Of a DNA stretch of 64,000 nt, positions 47,895-59,590 are shown piece after piece. Origin of the DNA: Zoroaster sp. YZ-2022 (taxonomy: Eukaryota > Echinodermata > Asteroidea > Forcipulatida > Zoroasteridae); assembly GCA_029582265.1 (NCBI GenBank), contig CM055816.1:27014366-27078365 (forward strand). Direction: 5' to 3'. Numbering within the stretch: the stretch's first letter is position 1; each line of letters begins with the position of its first letter. Both the position numbers and the translations under genes were made by a program. The notes under the pieces are model-generated. The model saw nothing but the letters and a program-made list of their open reading frames with translations. It was not told the DNA's origin and searched no databases.

Positions 47895-48035
47895 AGTCAG
47901 CAGGAGGTCGTGGGTTCGATTCCCACCCGAGTCGCCTATAATTTTTTTACAGACACTTGGAAAGCACTGAGTATGCAGTGCCTACACACACGTTGGTGTA
48001 GGGCAAAATTAAATCAATGTTAATAATTATATTGT
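47895..48035 (+). mobile_element. tRNA-derived SINE, 5'-truncated
   Basis: GGTCGTGGGTTCGATTCCCA is a tRNA B box with its T-arm (pol III internal promoter). The A box is not visible, so the head is incomplete. The body contains TGGAAAGCACTGAGTATGCA and ACGTTGGTGTAGGGCAAAAT. Relatives: 9775-9862 and 56635-56770 (minus). Confidence 0.7.
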
Positions 48036-48104
48036 CTAGTAAGATTTAAAAAAAATGTTTTTATTATGACACGACTGAAACTCTTTTTGCCGAAAACAGT
48101 TCTT

Positions 48105-48547
48105 CTAACACCTGATTTGAATTATGCAATTCTTACGTGGGGTAAAGCAACTGCATTTTGTTAGTGTTTCTACAGAAACGAGCAGTTCGTATTATAAACA
48201 AGGTTATGGGTTCTGTGATCTTTTATTAAAATCCTTTATTTGAAAATCTCAAACTTTTAAAACTGAGAAACATGTATTATCTTAATTTAGGGAAATTTAG
48301 ATTGAAATATATTCATAACTTACTGCTTGCTAGTTTTCAATCTTGGTTTACATTAATTGCTTCTGTTCACTCCTATGAGACTCGTAGTTCATCAAATGGT
48401 AATATTTATGTTAATTTTAGTAAGACAACTCACTCAAAAATAGCCTATTACAGAGTCGTGTTTTGTACAGACTTAAGACAAGCTGTTTCCCCGACATCTT
48501 TTGGCCAAAAACTTAAAAGTAGTATTTTAGAATCTTATATGTAGATA
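48105..48547 (+). mobile_element. LINE ORF2 C-terminus, frame-shifted copy
   Basis: LNYAILTWGKAT, then in another frame FLQKRAVRI, then NIYVNFSKTTHS with ..GQKLKSSILESYM: the C-terminal part of a Jockey/CR1-like non-LTR reverse transcriptase (LQK.AVRII / YNTRS-like HSYETRSS). Frameshifts near 48160 and 48230 show it is dead. The 3' UTR continues into the 1.4-kb duplicated segment. Confidence 0.82.
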
Positions 48548-49530
48548 ACCTGATTTTACATCCAGTCTAAAGCTACATCCAGTCTTACTCCTGTTTTTGC
48601 TTGACTTGTCTTTGTCTTGTATATATCTCCTGTTAATTGTGTTTTGTTTGTGTTTGGGAAGAGTACAAAAGCTTTGCTTCCTCATTTTCCTTACATTTGT
48701 TTTGTTTAATTGTTTATTTTGTTTATTTTATTTACAGCTTATAGTTTTGTTGCATCTGTCTTAATATATGAATTGGAACAAATAATGAAAATTTATTTCT
48801 TAATGATATTGCCATGAAATAAATGTTTCTAAATAATCATTATTCTGCTGATGATCCGGTGCTGATGGTTACATATCGTTTCAAATTGAACACCGGTGTT
48901 TTTCTCAGCCTGCCAGCGCGGCAAGCGTCAGTCTGGGCACCGAGGAACCCCGGAGGCCCCGCTTGGCTTCATCGAAGCCGTTTACGTACACTGGCTACAG
49001 TCTGTGAAACTACCCCCTGTTGAAAATGTATTAAATTTGTTAATTTTGATATTCCTCTTAATAATTTTGTTTTTCCTTTAATAAATTAAATGTTAATTAA
49101 TTTCTTGTTGAAATAAAAGTTGATCTCATGTCATTAGAAAGACGCTTTTCTGCAAATTTATTTCTTGATCTGGTGCTGATGGCTGGCATACATATAGTTA
49201 AGAAAAATGTTCTTTATTTCAAATTGAACACCAGCGTTTCCTCACCCTGCCAGCGCGGCAAGAGCCAGTCCGGACACGGGCCGGGAACTCTGGAGGCCTC
49301 GCTCGAATATACTCACATGTGTATGCACGTGTATTTGTATAATTATAAAGGTGTTTATTTTTCTTTTATTGTGGACAAGGTAACACATACAACTAGAAAA
49401 GTTTTTTCTTTTTGAACAGACCTCAGAGCTGTTCTGAGTTTTCTTGACAACATTTTTTAGAGGTATGAGTGTAAATGACATGTTCATTAACACATCAAAA
49501 ACGTGAAACGTAAGGGGTTTTTAAAGTAAA
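48148..49530. repeat. 1.4-kb duplicated segment, copy 1
   Basis: Matches 53939-55385 in direct orientation: LINE C-terminus, TTTGTGTTTGGGAAGAGTAC, CAGTCTGGGCAC(C/T)GAGGAAC (~48933), GCCAGCGCGGCAAGAGCCAG (~49250) and CAAAAACGTGAAACGTAAGG at the end. Two similar GCCAG.GCGGCAAG blocks occur within each copy. The 3.6-kb duplicated segment starts exactly where this ends. Confidence 0.88.
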
Positions 49531-52500
49531 ATGTTTGTGTTTTGCAACATGAATGTATTGATATAATAAGGTTGTAACGCACATCAATGAGGATGAGGTT
49601 GAGGAGCTGATTATTAATTTCACGTGGTTTGATGTTCAATATGCATGAAGATTATTTTCAAGTCCTAAAATACCATCGATTGGAATCGATTCTCACTCCT
49701 TCATGACACGCAAACCTGAACCAAACTTATAAATGATGCACTGTTCGAATCCAGGAGGCGTATTTTTTTTGCAGGACAAACATGGCCAATTTCTATGAAA
49801 TTCCAAATTTTATAAACTTGTTTTTTCAAAAATTGCCCATGTTCATCCTGGAAAAAAACCCGCATCCATGAGGAGTGGGGGAGGGGGAGGGAACATTCAT
49901 TTTCTTCCTATTTGTGTGTAGACTACATAAACGTGTTTAGGAATAGGAATGCGTTTAATGCTAAACTCACAGTGCCATCCTCCGTACGTGTTACCAAAGA
50001 GAAAGGATCCTCTATGATGATACACAGCTAAACGTGCTTAGGCTTTTTGACACCTGTTCATATATGATATTTAGCATTCAAATACACCACATCACAGAAA
50101 AGCACAATCGTGTTTTAGGCTCAACATGTGAATACAATCTAAGTGTTTATTAGAAATGTTGTTAAATTCTAAACACCATTGTTACATTGTATGTGTATGC
50201 AGACCGACCCTCATCTAGTCTCGTGCTAGATCCATCCGGTCTGAAACAGGCCGGAACGCATGGATGGAGAATGATGACCACTGGCGCCTCGGGGACGGGG
50301 AAAGGTTTCCAAAGTTCCCCTCCCCCCCCAAAAAAAATACAATAATATAATAATAATACAAATAACAAATAAATAAATGAATCGTCGTTGGTGCGTTGGG
50401 AAGTTAAAAACTTACTCACACAACTGCATCGTGAGCTACAATACTTTGCAACTTTTTTCTGGAAATGGCTTATATTGCATTAGAGAATCCAATAATAATT
50501 ATTATTGTTGTTGGTTTATTTCAATGAAAAACATGGCGGCCGTAGAGTCGAATTGCGTTTACATTTAGGCCTACATAGTTAAGACAATATAACTATTTAA
50601 AAACCACTGTAGAAAATAAATAATATAATAAATAAATAAATTCTGTACAAGTTAAATTCTTTTAAACTAATTATAATTAAAATTAAAATTTACAAATTAA
50701 ACAAATTCTCCAGCACCCCCCGGAAACATTGGTTCCCCAGTGATCCGCCCGTTGATCGATTCTGTCCCTCAAGATACACAGTGTGATCGCTAATGAAGGT
50801 CACATGGTTTAAAGGGGGCACTGCCAAGAAGGGCCCTACCCTCTTTGACCCCCTAACTCCCCTATTATGCCAACTTAATGCTCTAGCCAGGTATTGCCAC
50901 CTGCCTCTCTTAGGCCAAAACGAGTCTCTGGTATGGTGTTCTAAAACGGCCACATGCACATTGCAATAAGAGTGTAAGCGTCGCATTAGGATTCACGCGT
51001 CGCACTAGAAGTGCTGTCGCGTTGCATTAGAAGTATTGTCGCGTCGCACTAGAAGTGTTCACCATTGCATTTTTTTCTCGTATGAAGAGCCGTATGTGAC
51101 TAAATTTTGACTAATTAATATATAAGACTAAAATCAATGTAAATCCATATATTTACTAGAAAAACCAATTATACAAAAGCGGCAACCAGACTGGTTGGCA
51201 GCTAGCATGCATACGGTACTAAACATGAAATTTGGGATTTATATTCCTTTAAAAAAGTCCTCCACAGCCCATACATTATTATTTTACGGAAAGGTTTTGT
51301 TTCTGAATTAGTGTTGTAGTTAACAAAAAATGTTGCTAATCCTGTTACAAATATTTACAACCTAAACCTAGTCTCGATCCCAACTACCTACTTGGAAGGT
51401 GAGCATTCTAAACCACAAGACTACCATGCCACTCGAATTTGGCGGTGAATTAAGTACAGAAGAACCTTTGTAAAATTGTATTTATAAAATAATATAAATT
51501 AATGCAAAAAAGATTGCTCAGGCCTATAGGGTTCACTCGTCCCCACCGCCCAGGTCCGTAGCGAGCGGGGGCAGGGGGTATTGTGTGCGACACCCCAATA
51601 ATTGTTCTCAATAATAATAATAATAATGAACATTTGTAATGCGCCAGTATCCGTCAAAAGAGACGCTCATGGCGCAGTGACGCATCAGTGTAAACAAGAA
51701 AACAAAATACATGGTAAGAACAATGCAATATAAAATAACAAGGAACAATGGTTGTAAAAAAGGCCGACTGGCCCTGGTCAGAATATGCTAGGCAAAGATG
51801 ATATTCTGACAACAAGGAAAAACCCTGCATACACAACCATGTAAACAAGGTTGATTAGCAAAACATGTAAACACCATAGCGATACTCTTCACATATCAAA
51901 CAAAAACAAAAGGTATAAATACATCATCATAAAAGTCAATAGTTAAACATAAGTAAATTATACATCAATTTTCAGTCGGCAAATCAAAGGTACTAGCGCA
52001 AGGGTTGGTCCATAATAAATTTTCAGTCAGCAACGTTTGTATGTTTTATATACTGATGCCTACTTTCACAACAAACTATTTTAAAGCAGAACCATACCCT
52101 AAATTCATGGTCACACAAAAATGTAATTATATGGGGGTTGGCTAGGATGAAAGATAATTAAAAGTAAAAAGGACACAAACGAATTGTACAAATTAGATGA
52201 TTTTATTTTTATATAAACTTGTTTAAAGCATCAACCATTATATACTGTTAAATAAATGAATGTTTATTATGTACATGTACAACACTGTCCAAAATATGTC
52301 CCACAAGTTGCATTTTGAGATAATCAAATTTGTCACACAACTAACTGTATTAACTATAGGCAGGAACACATTTAAAGTTCATGAGACAATTTATTTCACA
52401 TAATAAACAACCTGAATGTATTTTCACTATTGCTGAAGCTTTCATATAGGCTGGAGTTATGCATCAACAAATGCATTATCCTAACAGAAAAGAAATAGAT

Positions 52501-53080
52501 TTTACTACAGAAAAGACTTTCTTACAGTTCATGAGTTCTAAGCTAAAATTAAGTCTTAATTGTTAACTTGGAGATCCTGGCAATTTTTTAAACAATTTGT
52601 ATCTGTTTTTTCTGAAACATGTGAGTAGACCTTCACGGGTCAGTAAGTCTGACCGAGTTCCAATGACCAGTTGTAACAGTTGTACTTAAAGAATTGCCAA
52701 TCATGAAAAATTGTTTTGATATTTATTGATATTTCATTTGTATTTGTTACTTTCCTTCTGTTTCTCTGATTTATATTGGATGTTATGAACCTAGAATAGT
52801 GACTGGATTATTTTAATTTCTTTCTGATTATTGTTTAATTCTTATTATTTTACTTTATTGCATTTCCCACTTTTGTATTGTTGCTGATTCCTCAGTTAGA
52901 TCAGTTTGCTTACACTTTTATTATTACTGTTTGGACTGTTAAAGATAATATTAGTCTGTCATCACAAAACTTCAAATTTAATAATTTCATATCTCTAGTT
53001 GACAAATTATTTATATTAATATTCGGTAGTTTTATTGTCATTTTATGTGAGATAATAACCGTTACAAGCACAACAATACC
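49530..53080. repeat. 3.6-kb segmental duplication, copy 2
   Basis: Counterpart of 9247-12962, direct orientation. Differences include a shorter minisatellite and a 45-bp insertion near 52035 (GTATGTTTTATATACTGATG). Carries the ACCGTTACAAGCACAAC end, which is also a module of the mosaic repeat, linking the two families. Confidence 0.88.
50988..51062. repeat. contracted 22-bp minisatellite, about 3 units
   Basis: Same unit and position as 10806-11002 but only three units, with variants GCGTTGCATTAGAAG. Shows unit loss or gain after the duplication. Confidence 0.9.
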
Positions 53081-53089
53081 AAACAAAAA

Positions 53090-53935
53090 CAGGCCCTCTA
53101 TGATAACAAAATTTATAACACAAATACAAAACAGATTCGATTTTTTCCCTTAAATACTCAATGACAAATACAATAAAATTGAATTAAACTTATCTTTAAA
53201 CTAACAACATATTTAATAATTTAATTATTTAAACAGACCCCAGGAGATTGAACTCACTAAGAAGTCCATGTCATGGATGACAATCCTACTCATACATTCC
53301 ACACCTACCTATACACTCAACAACAACAACAACAACAACATTAACAACAACAACAACAACAACAAACAACTTTATTATTATTTTTTTTTTAATTTATGAA
53401 TTATTCATGAACACAACAGATCAGACAGGTGAAGGTGATCGTCGCTTCATCACTCGTGGGCATGATATTTGTTACGGTGTTCCAGGTGGCCGCGTGAGCC
53501 TTGACTAAAGGCTAGGCATATCACGGCGTCATTTTACGCTCCGTCTTCCAAATATACCTTGTTTATGTTATTGAATACCATGCTGGGTATATCATTGAGT
53601 ATGAGGTGGGTTTCTACCTAAAACAGGGTTTTTATTCGGTCATTTTGTTTAGAACAGATAAATGCCACGCCCAGAAGCCGAAAGCCACGCCCGGGGCCAA
53701 TAATCGAGAAGGGTCGATGGTTGGTTTGAAAACTCAGGACGAATGACGAATTTTCGACGGCTGAATCATTCATACAAATTAGTTTGTGATTGGTTTGCTA
53801 AAAGGCATGGAAGACAATCCTACTCAAACATCCCCCAGCTACCTATATACACTCAACACGACAACAACAACAACAACAACAACGAGAAAATAAATAAATT
53901 AAAAATCTTACATATTTCAATTTGGAATGTCAAAA
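53090..53935. repeat. rearranged fragments of the 23.8-26.1 kb repeats
   Basis: Contains pieces matching 24345-24390, then 25920-26050, then 23780-24270, in an order different from the first locus. CAA microsatellites lie at the junctions (53319-53370 and 53857-53883). Confidence 0.7.
53319..53370. repeat. (CAA)n microsatellite
   Basis: CAACAACAA tract with one TTAA interruption, at a junction between two rearranged repeat pieces. Confidence 0.9.
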
Positions 53936-54336
53936 CCCACTGCATTTTGTTAGGGTTTCTACAGAAACGAGCAGTTCGCATTGTAAACAAGGTTGGGTTC
54001 CGTGATTTTTTTTATTTTGAAAATCCTTTATTTGAAAATCTCAAACATTTAAAACTGAGAAACATCTATTATCTTAATTTGGGGAAATTTAGGTTGAAAT
54101 ATATTCATAACTTACTGCCTGTTAGTTTTCAATCTTGGTTTACATTAATTGCTTCTGTTCACTCCTATGAGACTCGTAGTTCATCAAATGGTAATATTTA
54201 TGTTAATTTTAGTAGGACAACTCACTCAAACAATAGCCTATTACAGAGTCTTTTTTGTACAGACTTAAGACAAGCTGTTTCCCCGACATCTTTTGGCCAA
54301 AAACTTAAAAGTAGTATTTTAGAATCTTATATGTAG
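53935..54336 (+). mobile_element. LINE ORF2 C-terminus, open to the stop
   Basis: The last ~130 codons of a Jockey/CR1-like reverse transcriptase ORF: FLQKRAVRIVNKVG, NLGKFRLKYIHNLLP, SVHSYETRSSSNGNIYV, FGQKLKSSILESYM, then TAG. Unlike the 48-kb copy this stretch has no internal stop, but it is truncated upstream, where unrelated repeat begins. Confidence 0.85.
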
Positions 54337-55385
54337 ATAACCTGATTTAACATCCAGTCTAAAGCTACATCCAGTCTTACTCCTGTTTTTGCTTGACTTG
54401 TCTTTGTCTTGTATATATCTCCTGTTAATTGTGTTTTGTTTGTGTTTGGGAAGAGTACAAAAGATTTGCTTCCTCATTTTCCTTACATGTTAATTTGTTT
54501 TCTTTAGTTGTTTATTTTTTGTATTTTGTGTTAATTAATGTACAGCTTATTATTTTGTTGCATCTGTCTTAATATATGAATTGGAACAAATAATGTAAAT
54601 TTATTTCAATGTAAATTTATTTATTTCATGTTGGCATGAAATAAATGTTTCTAAATAATCATTTTCTGCTGATGATCCGGTGCTGATTGTTAATACATAT
54701 CGCTTCATATTGAACACCAGTGTTTTTCTCAGCCTGCCAGTGCGGCAAGCGTCAGTCTGGGCACTGAGGAACCCCGGAGACCTCGCTCGGCTTCGCTGAA
54801 GCCGTTTACGTACACTGGCTACAGTGTGTGAAACTACCCCCTGTGGAAAATGTATTAAATTTGTTGATTTTGATATTCATCTTAACAATTTTGTTTTTGC
54901 ATTAATAAATTAAATTAATAAATTGCAATTAATAAATTAAATGTTAATTAATTTCTTGTTGAAATAAACGTTGATCTCATGTCATTAGAAAGACGCTTTT
55001 CTGCAAATTTATTTCTTGATCTGGTTCTGATGGCTGGCATACATGTAGTTAACAAAAATGTTCTTTATTTCAAATTAAACACCAGCGTTTCCTCACCCTG
55101 CCAGCGCGGCAAGAGCCAGTCCAGACACCGGGCTGGGAACACTGGAGGCCTCGCTCGAATATACTCACACGTGTATGCACGTGTATTTGTATAATTATAA
55201 AGGTGTTTATTTTCCGTTTATTGTGGACAAGGTAACGCATAAAACTAGACAAGTTTTTCTTTTTGAACAGACCTCAGAGCTGTTCTGAGTTTTCTTGACA
55301 ACATTTTTTTTAGAGGTATGAGTGTAAATGACATGTTCATTAACACATCAAAAACGTGAAACGTAAGGATTTTTTTATAGTAAAA
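53939..55385. repeat. 1.4-kb duplicated segment, copy 2
   Basis: Direct-orientation partner of 48148-49530, starting at ACTGCATTTTGTTAG and ending at AAACGTGAAACGTAAGGA. Beyond 55385 the two loci differ. Confidence 0.88.
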
Positions 55386-56634
55386 TATTATAAATATGTA
55401 ATTTGGCACCTTATGAAGTAATAATTATGTAACTTCAGAATTAGCCTTACAAATATTCGTATTTCATACTTCTTAAGTCTCGTCGCGATCGGACGTTGTT
55501 AGTATTGGTAAATAACACATGCCTATATTGATGATGTAATGATGACGCGTGTAAACGAAATATGTCAGTATTCTGAAAAATACAGACGAAGTTTACAAGT
55601 CAGGTTTAATTAAGTCTAATCTGAATGTTATATGAACAAAACAAACCAAACTTGAACCAAGACTAGTCTTTAATAGAATACTTATGTTGATAGCAGTAAT
55701 CCCTTGAACCTCCACCAGTGGAATTGCAGAGAGTAGGATATTGACGCTTGAGCCAAGACTACTCTTTGGTATTCGATATTGCCTGTATGTACAATACAGA
55801 CACCAACAGAATAATGTACATGTATTTATACATATTTATACGTGTATATATTCTGTTTTTCTATTGAAAATTGTGTGAAATTGTATCATAACAACTATCG
55901 CATCCTCGGATCCTCTTCTAGTGATCCCCGGGTTGCCGCTTCACAGGATTTATTTATTTATTTCTGATCTTTTATCACAGTAACCTGTTCACAAAACATG
56001 GCCCTGAGAATTACAATATAATTCAAAAGATTAAATTAAAGTGATCAATATGTTCATGAAAATAATTAAGTACATTGGCAGATCGGGGAACTATATAAAG
56101 GGGGAAGTTATAACGGATAAAGGAGGCAGGCAAAGACGACAAGTGTCCATTCTGCTTATAAAGGTCCCTGTACTGTTTGGACTGTTAAAGATAATATTGG
56201 TCTGTCATCAAAAAGAACTCAAACCTCTCTATATATTATTTATAAGCCGACTGCCGAAACACAAAATTGATCTGTCATAAAAAATTCAAATTTATTGATT
56301 TCATATCTCTAAGGTTGACAAATGATTATATTTGGTAGTTTTATTGTCATTTTATGTGAGATAATAACCTCAATAGTCTGTTCTCAGTAAGAGCTGAATT
56401 CTCTCATATATTATTTTACAAGCCGACTGCGGGTGGAAACACTTAATGAGCCATTTCAAGTTCAGGACTTTGACTTTTAATTCAGTAAATGAATGTTATT
56501 GAAATTCAAATTCAACACGCGATTGCAATTGCGTCTTAAACCATTAGCGGATTGAAAGGGGGCGGGGTCAAGGGGGCATTTTATATAATTTAACGAGTTT
56601 GTAAAATGCGTTTCCCACTTTTATGACAGCGTGC

Positions 56635-56770
56635 CCCTTTCTGCCGTGCCACAAGCGACTGGGGCAGGATTCGAACCCACGACCTCCTGCACTGAAAGCA
56701 CTGAGCAAAGTGCTTCATCCATACGTCAGTGTAAATGTAAAATCAAATTATCACCCAATGTAAGAGTTAA
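56635..56770 (-). mobile_element. tRNA-derived SINE fragment
   Basis: On the minus strand GGAGGTCGTGGGTTCGAATCC is a tRNA B box, preceded by GCACTGAAAGCACTGAGC-type sequence shared with 47895-48035. Truncated at both ends. Confidence 0.6.
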
Positions 56771-56799
56771 AACTTGTAGCTTGATAAGTAAGACTAATT

Positions 56800-56905
56800 G
56801 CGGTGACACCATGTGGAATCTCAATTGAGTAGTAATTAGTTCTGAAAAGAACTGGGGGTACAACTCGACGTTTCGATCAGTATGCTCTGATCGTCCTCAG
56901 GAGAG
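56800..56905 (-). mobile_element. retroelement terminal fragment with CTGAGGA..GAAAC fold
   Basis: The minus strand reads CTGAGGA, a hairpin GATCAG-AGCATA-CTGATC, then GAAACGTCGAGTTGTA, followed by ACTCAATTGAGATTCCACAT and GGTGTCACC. Shortened relatives (GATCGAAACGTCGAGTTGTA; TCAATTGAGAGTTTCAC) are at 39765-39850 and 19400-19435. The layout recalls the hammerhead-like ends of Penelope-like elements; a cleavage site was not identified. Confidence 0.4.
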
Positions 56906-57805
56906 TTAATTAATATACGCTAATTAATATACGCTATGGTATTCTAGCCGGCCAATCGCCATCGGACAAGCTCGGTGGTTAAGATGTTAAGACGTCACAT
57001 ACACTCGGAAAGCATTGAGAATACAGAGAGTTAATGAGCCAGGGATTGAAAACTAATTTGCTGGTACTATCTGGAGGGACTAAATCTGTCATATGTTTTC
57101 TGCTTGCAAAACATCTATTAATTACAAAAGGTATGACAGCCCTACTGAAACGGTAGCTATATTGTTAGTTTTCAAACGATTGTCGCTGTTTCATTTCAAA
57201 AAGTTTAACCTCGTTCAGTAAACCACTCATACGACTGTTTAATGATATGGCTATAACGGAAGCAGACTAAAAAGGTTCCGCTTTTCACTGCAGTAAAATA
57301 ATTAAACTAAATGGCTTATATCAAACAGCCGTTGTACATCATGGTGTGTATCATTTCAACAAAAGAACTAACGACCGGAGTAGTCATCAATGAAGCATTG
57401 GACATTTTTCTCTTTAAATTCTGTTTGTGAGGTACATATTTCATAGTTTTATAATATAAACTTGTTTTAATGGATTAAATGATGATATTTTAGCGTTTTG
57501 ATACATAACGCCCTTATTTAGGACCGTATTTTGTAACCCTTAAATGTTGTTTTGAAGTTTTTATGCAAGGGTATTAATTTCACCCAAAATTAAAACAAAA
57601 AATTGATTAATTCAAAAGGGAATATAGATTTGGAAGATATCTATATAAATTTTCAAACATTGAATGGAGAATAAACAATGTGTCCAAAGTATTCTTTTAC
57701 CTCAGAATGAAGATCTGGGTGTGCCAGCCGCTCCTTCTTGTATGTACCGCCTGCACCGTCCTGAATTCTCCCTAAGACAACAGATTACTATTTCCTTTTG
57801 TTTTA

Positions 57806-58150
57806 TGATGATCAAACCATTGGTGGATGGCGGGGGGGGAGGGGGAGGGGGACGTGTTCCTTTATATCATCATACATGTTATTTTACCATTCATTATTTA
57901 GCGTCCCCCCCCCCGTTTCTTGAGTCTCAAACCATTGGTAGATGGCGGGGGGGGGGGGGGCCGGGGGGGGGAAGGAGGGGGACGTGTCCCTTTATATCAT
58001 CATACAGGTTATTTTCTCATTCATTATTTAGGCGTCCCTCCCGTTTCTTGAGTCTCAAACCATTGATGGGGGGGGGGGGACGTGTTCCTTTATATCATCA
58101 TACATGTTATTTTACCATTCATTATTTAGGCGTCCCCCGTTTCTTGCAGT
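57806..58150. repeat. three tandem ~115-130-bp units with G-runs
   Basis: Units: TCAAACCATTG(G/A)TxGATGG, a G-run, GACGTGT(T/C)CCTTTATATC, ATCATACA(T/G)GTTATTTT, CATTCATTATTTAGGCGTCC, CCGTTTCTTGAGTC. The G-run length differs between units. The 199-aa forward frame across it is a repeat artefact. Confidence 0.88.
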
Positions 58151-59350
58151 GTACCCTTCTTTTGCCGTATTCACCCCTTTCATTTACCCATCAAAGCTAT
58201 TGTACACTATTGGTAATCTTAAATGAAAAGACAAGTTTGATTAGAGTTTTATATAAAGCTTGATGTAAAATATTAATAGTCAAAAAGATGCTGATTGTCA
58301 AAGAACCTTGAACTATTCATTTTTGAAGAACTATCCATTTAGTTACATCAGTCTCAGAAATTATTGTGTGGAACTGTTTGAGGTAAAAGCTTAACAGGTT
58401 AAACAAGTCTCTGGTTTCTGGTCTCCGCACGCGTCATCTCAGACATGCGCGTCGGCATTTTTAATTGCTGGATCAAGGATCAATTGGATTTCTGCCGTGA
58501 TGTGTGAACGTTTGCCCGATTTGTGAGGTCTCTCTTAGCCAATAAATAAATAAATAAATAAATAAATAAATATCATCAGATCCTCTTTAAAGGCACAATT
58601 AGTGCGTTTATTCGAGGATTCATGTCGTGCATTAGTTGGCAGATCGGTGTAGCCAGGGTGCAAGTTATCAGATTGTACCGTGTTTCCCCCTTTCATTGAC
58701 CCTACAGCTTGGATTCACACTGTCTTCAGCTAATACACCATTACAATCATTGAACACTCCTGGCATTCTAAAGAGAAATAAATTAGAATTGCTATTTTGG
58801 GGGGTCACCAAGTAATAAACTTAAATAAACACAAAACGAATAATGCCATAGTAATGATTAACTTTTGAATTGGTCAGGCTGAATCGTGTTCAGTATGATG
58901 AACGACAACATCGTCCCCAGGATGTTCCTGTAGTTTATGTATACCTCGTACCCACTGCTCTCTCGCCCTGGGAGGGGACGGTTTCAATATACAAAAATAT
59001 TGGATATGCAAATTAGGTGATAGACTGATACTGTTGTTGAATTGTGTTAGCTGCAGTGGGGAGGCCAGGACTAGGCTATTTAATTTATTTCATTAATATT
59101 TCAGTAAAATCACTCATCCAAACATTTTATGTGCTAAACAAATTCATAGATATAGGCATTAATTCATAAAGGCAAAATTTGTATTTTGTTTCCTCGAAAC
59201 ATTAAAACAATTCAGGTTGGGACTGTCTATTAGTGAATAATTTTTTCTTTTTGAGGAAACCAAAAAACAGATAAAGCTGAGCCTAATCAAGTTTCTGTCA
59301 ACCAATCAGGTGATACATGGTAAATCACCATTCAGCAGTGACTTCACTTT
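58151..59350. other. intergenic, worn repeats
   Basis: 58680-58780 is related to 45414-45540. 58541-58571 is an (AATA)n microsatellite. The rest up to the promoter shows no exon-like sequence. Confidence 0.6.
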
Positions 59351-59352
59351 GA

Positions 59353-59405
59353 CCAATCAGTGCTTTACGCATGCAATCCTTTGGATCACAAACATTCAAT
59401 ATAAA
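59353..59405 (+). promoter_or_regulatory. CCAAT and TATA boxes of the fibrinogen-related gene
   Basis: CCAAT at 59353-59357 (in GACCAATCAG) and TATAAA at 59400-59405, spaced as in a classical core promoter, predict a start near 59430 and a ~160-nt leader before ATG 59591. A second CCAATCAG lies at 59302. Confidence 0.65.
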
Positions 59406-59590
59406 CACTCATCGGTCGAAGCTGTGTTACATTTCTACATTACGCCGTGTGCAGTATAGTCGTGTTTCAATCGAACAGTTGGTAGACCGATGATACCTAA
59501 ATACTTGATTGAATAAAAACTGATAGTTCTACTTATTTAATTGGATTTACATTGAAACGTTTTCACCCATATACAAACAATACATTGAAG

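Larger units (their letters stand above)
55386..57800. other. repeat fragments, no gene seen
   Basis: 55390-56030 and 56910-57660 show nothing recognisable. 56050-56600 is a shuffled partial mosaic copy (GATAAAGGAGGCAGGCAAAG, GGACTGTTAAAGATAATATT, CCGACTGCGGGTGGAAAC, TTATTGAAATTCAAATTC). SINE and retroelement-end fragments follow as listed separately. Confidence 0.55.

Noticed and set aside
47895..47935. Possible tRNA gene
   Set aside because: Only a B box and T-arm are present; no complete cloverleaf or A box. A SINE is a better fit.
57664..58263. 199-aa ORF with poly-Gly
   Set aside because: Spans three tandem units with G-runs; repeat artefact.
59552..59590. Upstream start of the fibrinogen-domain ORF
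   Set aside because: The frame begins with TTG; the ATG at 59591 is followed by a signal peptide and has a purine at -3.
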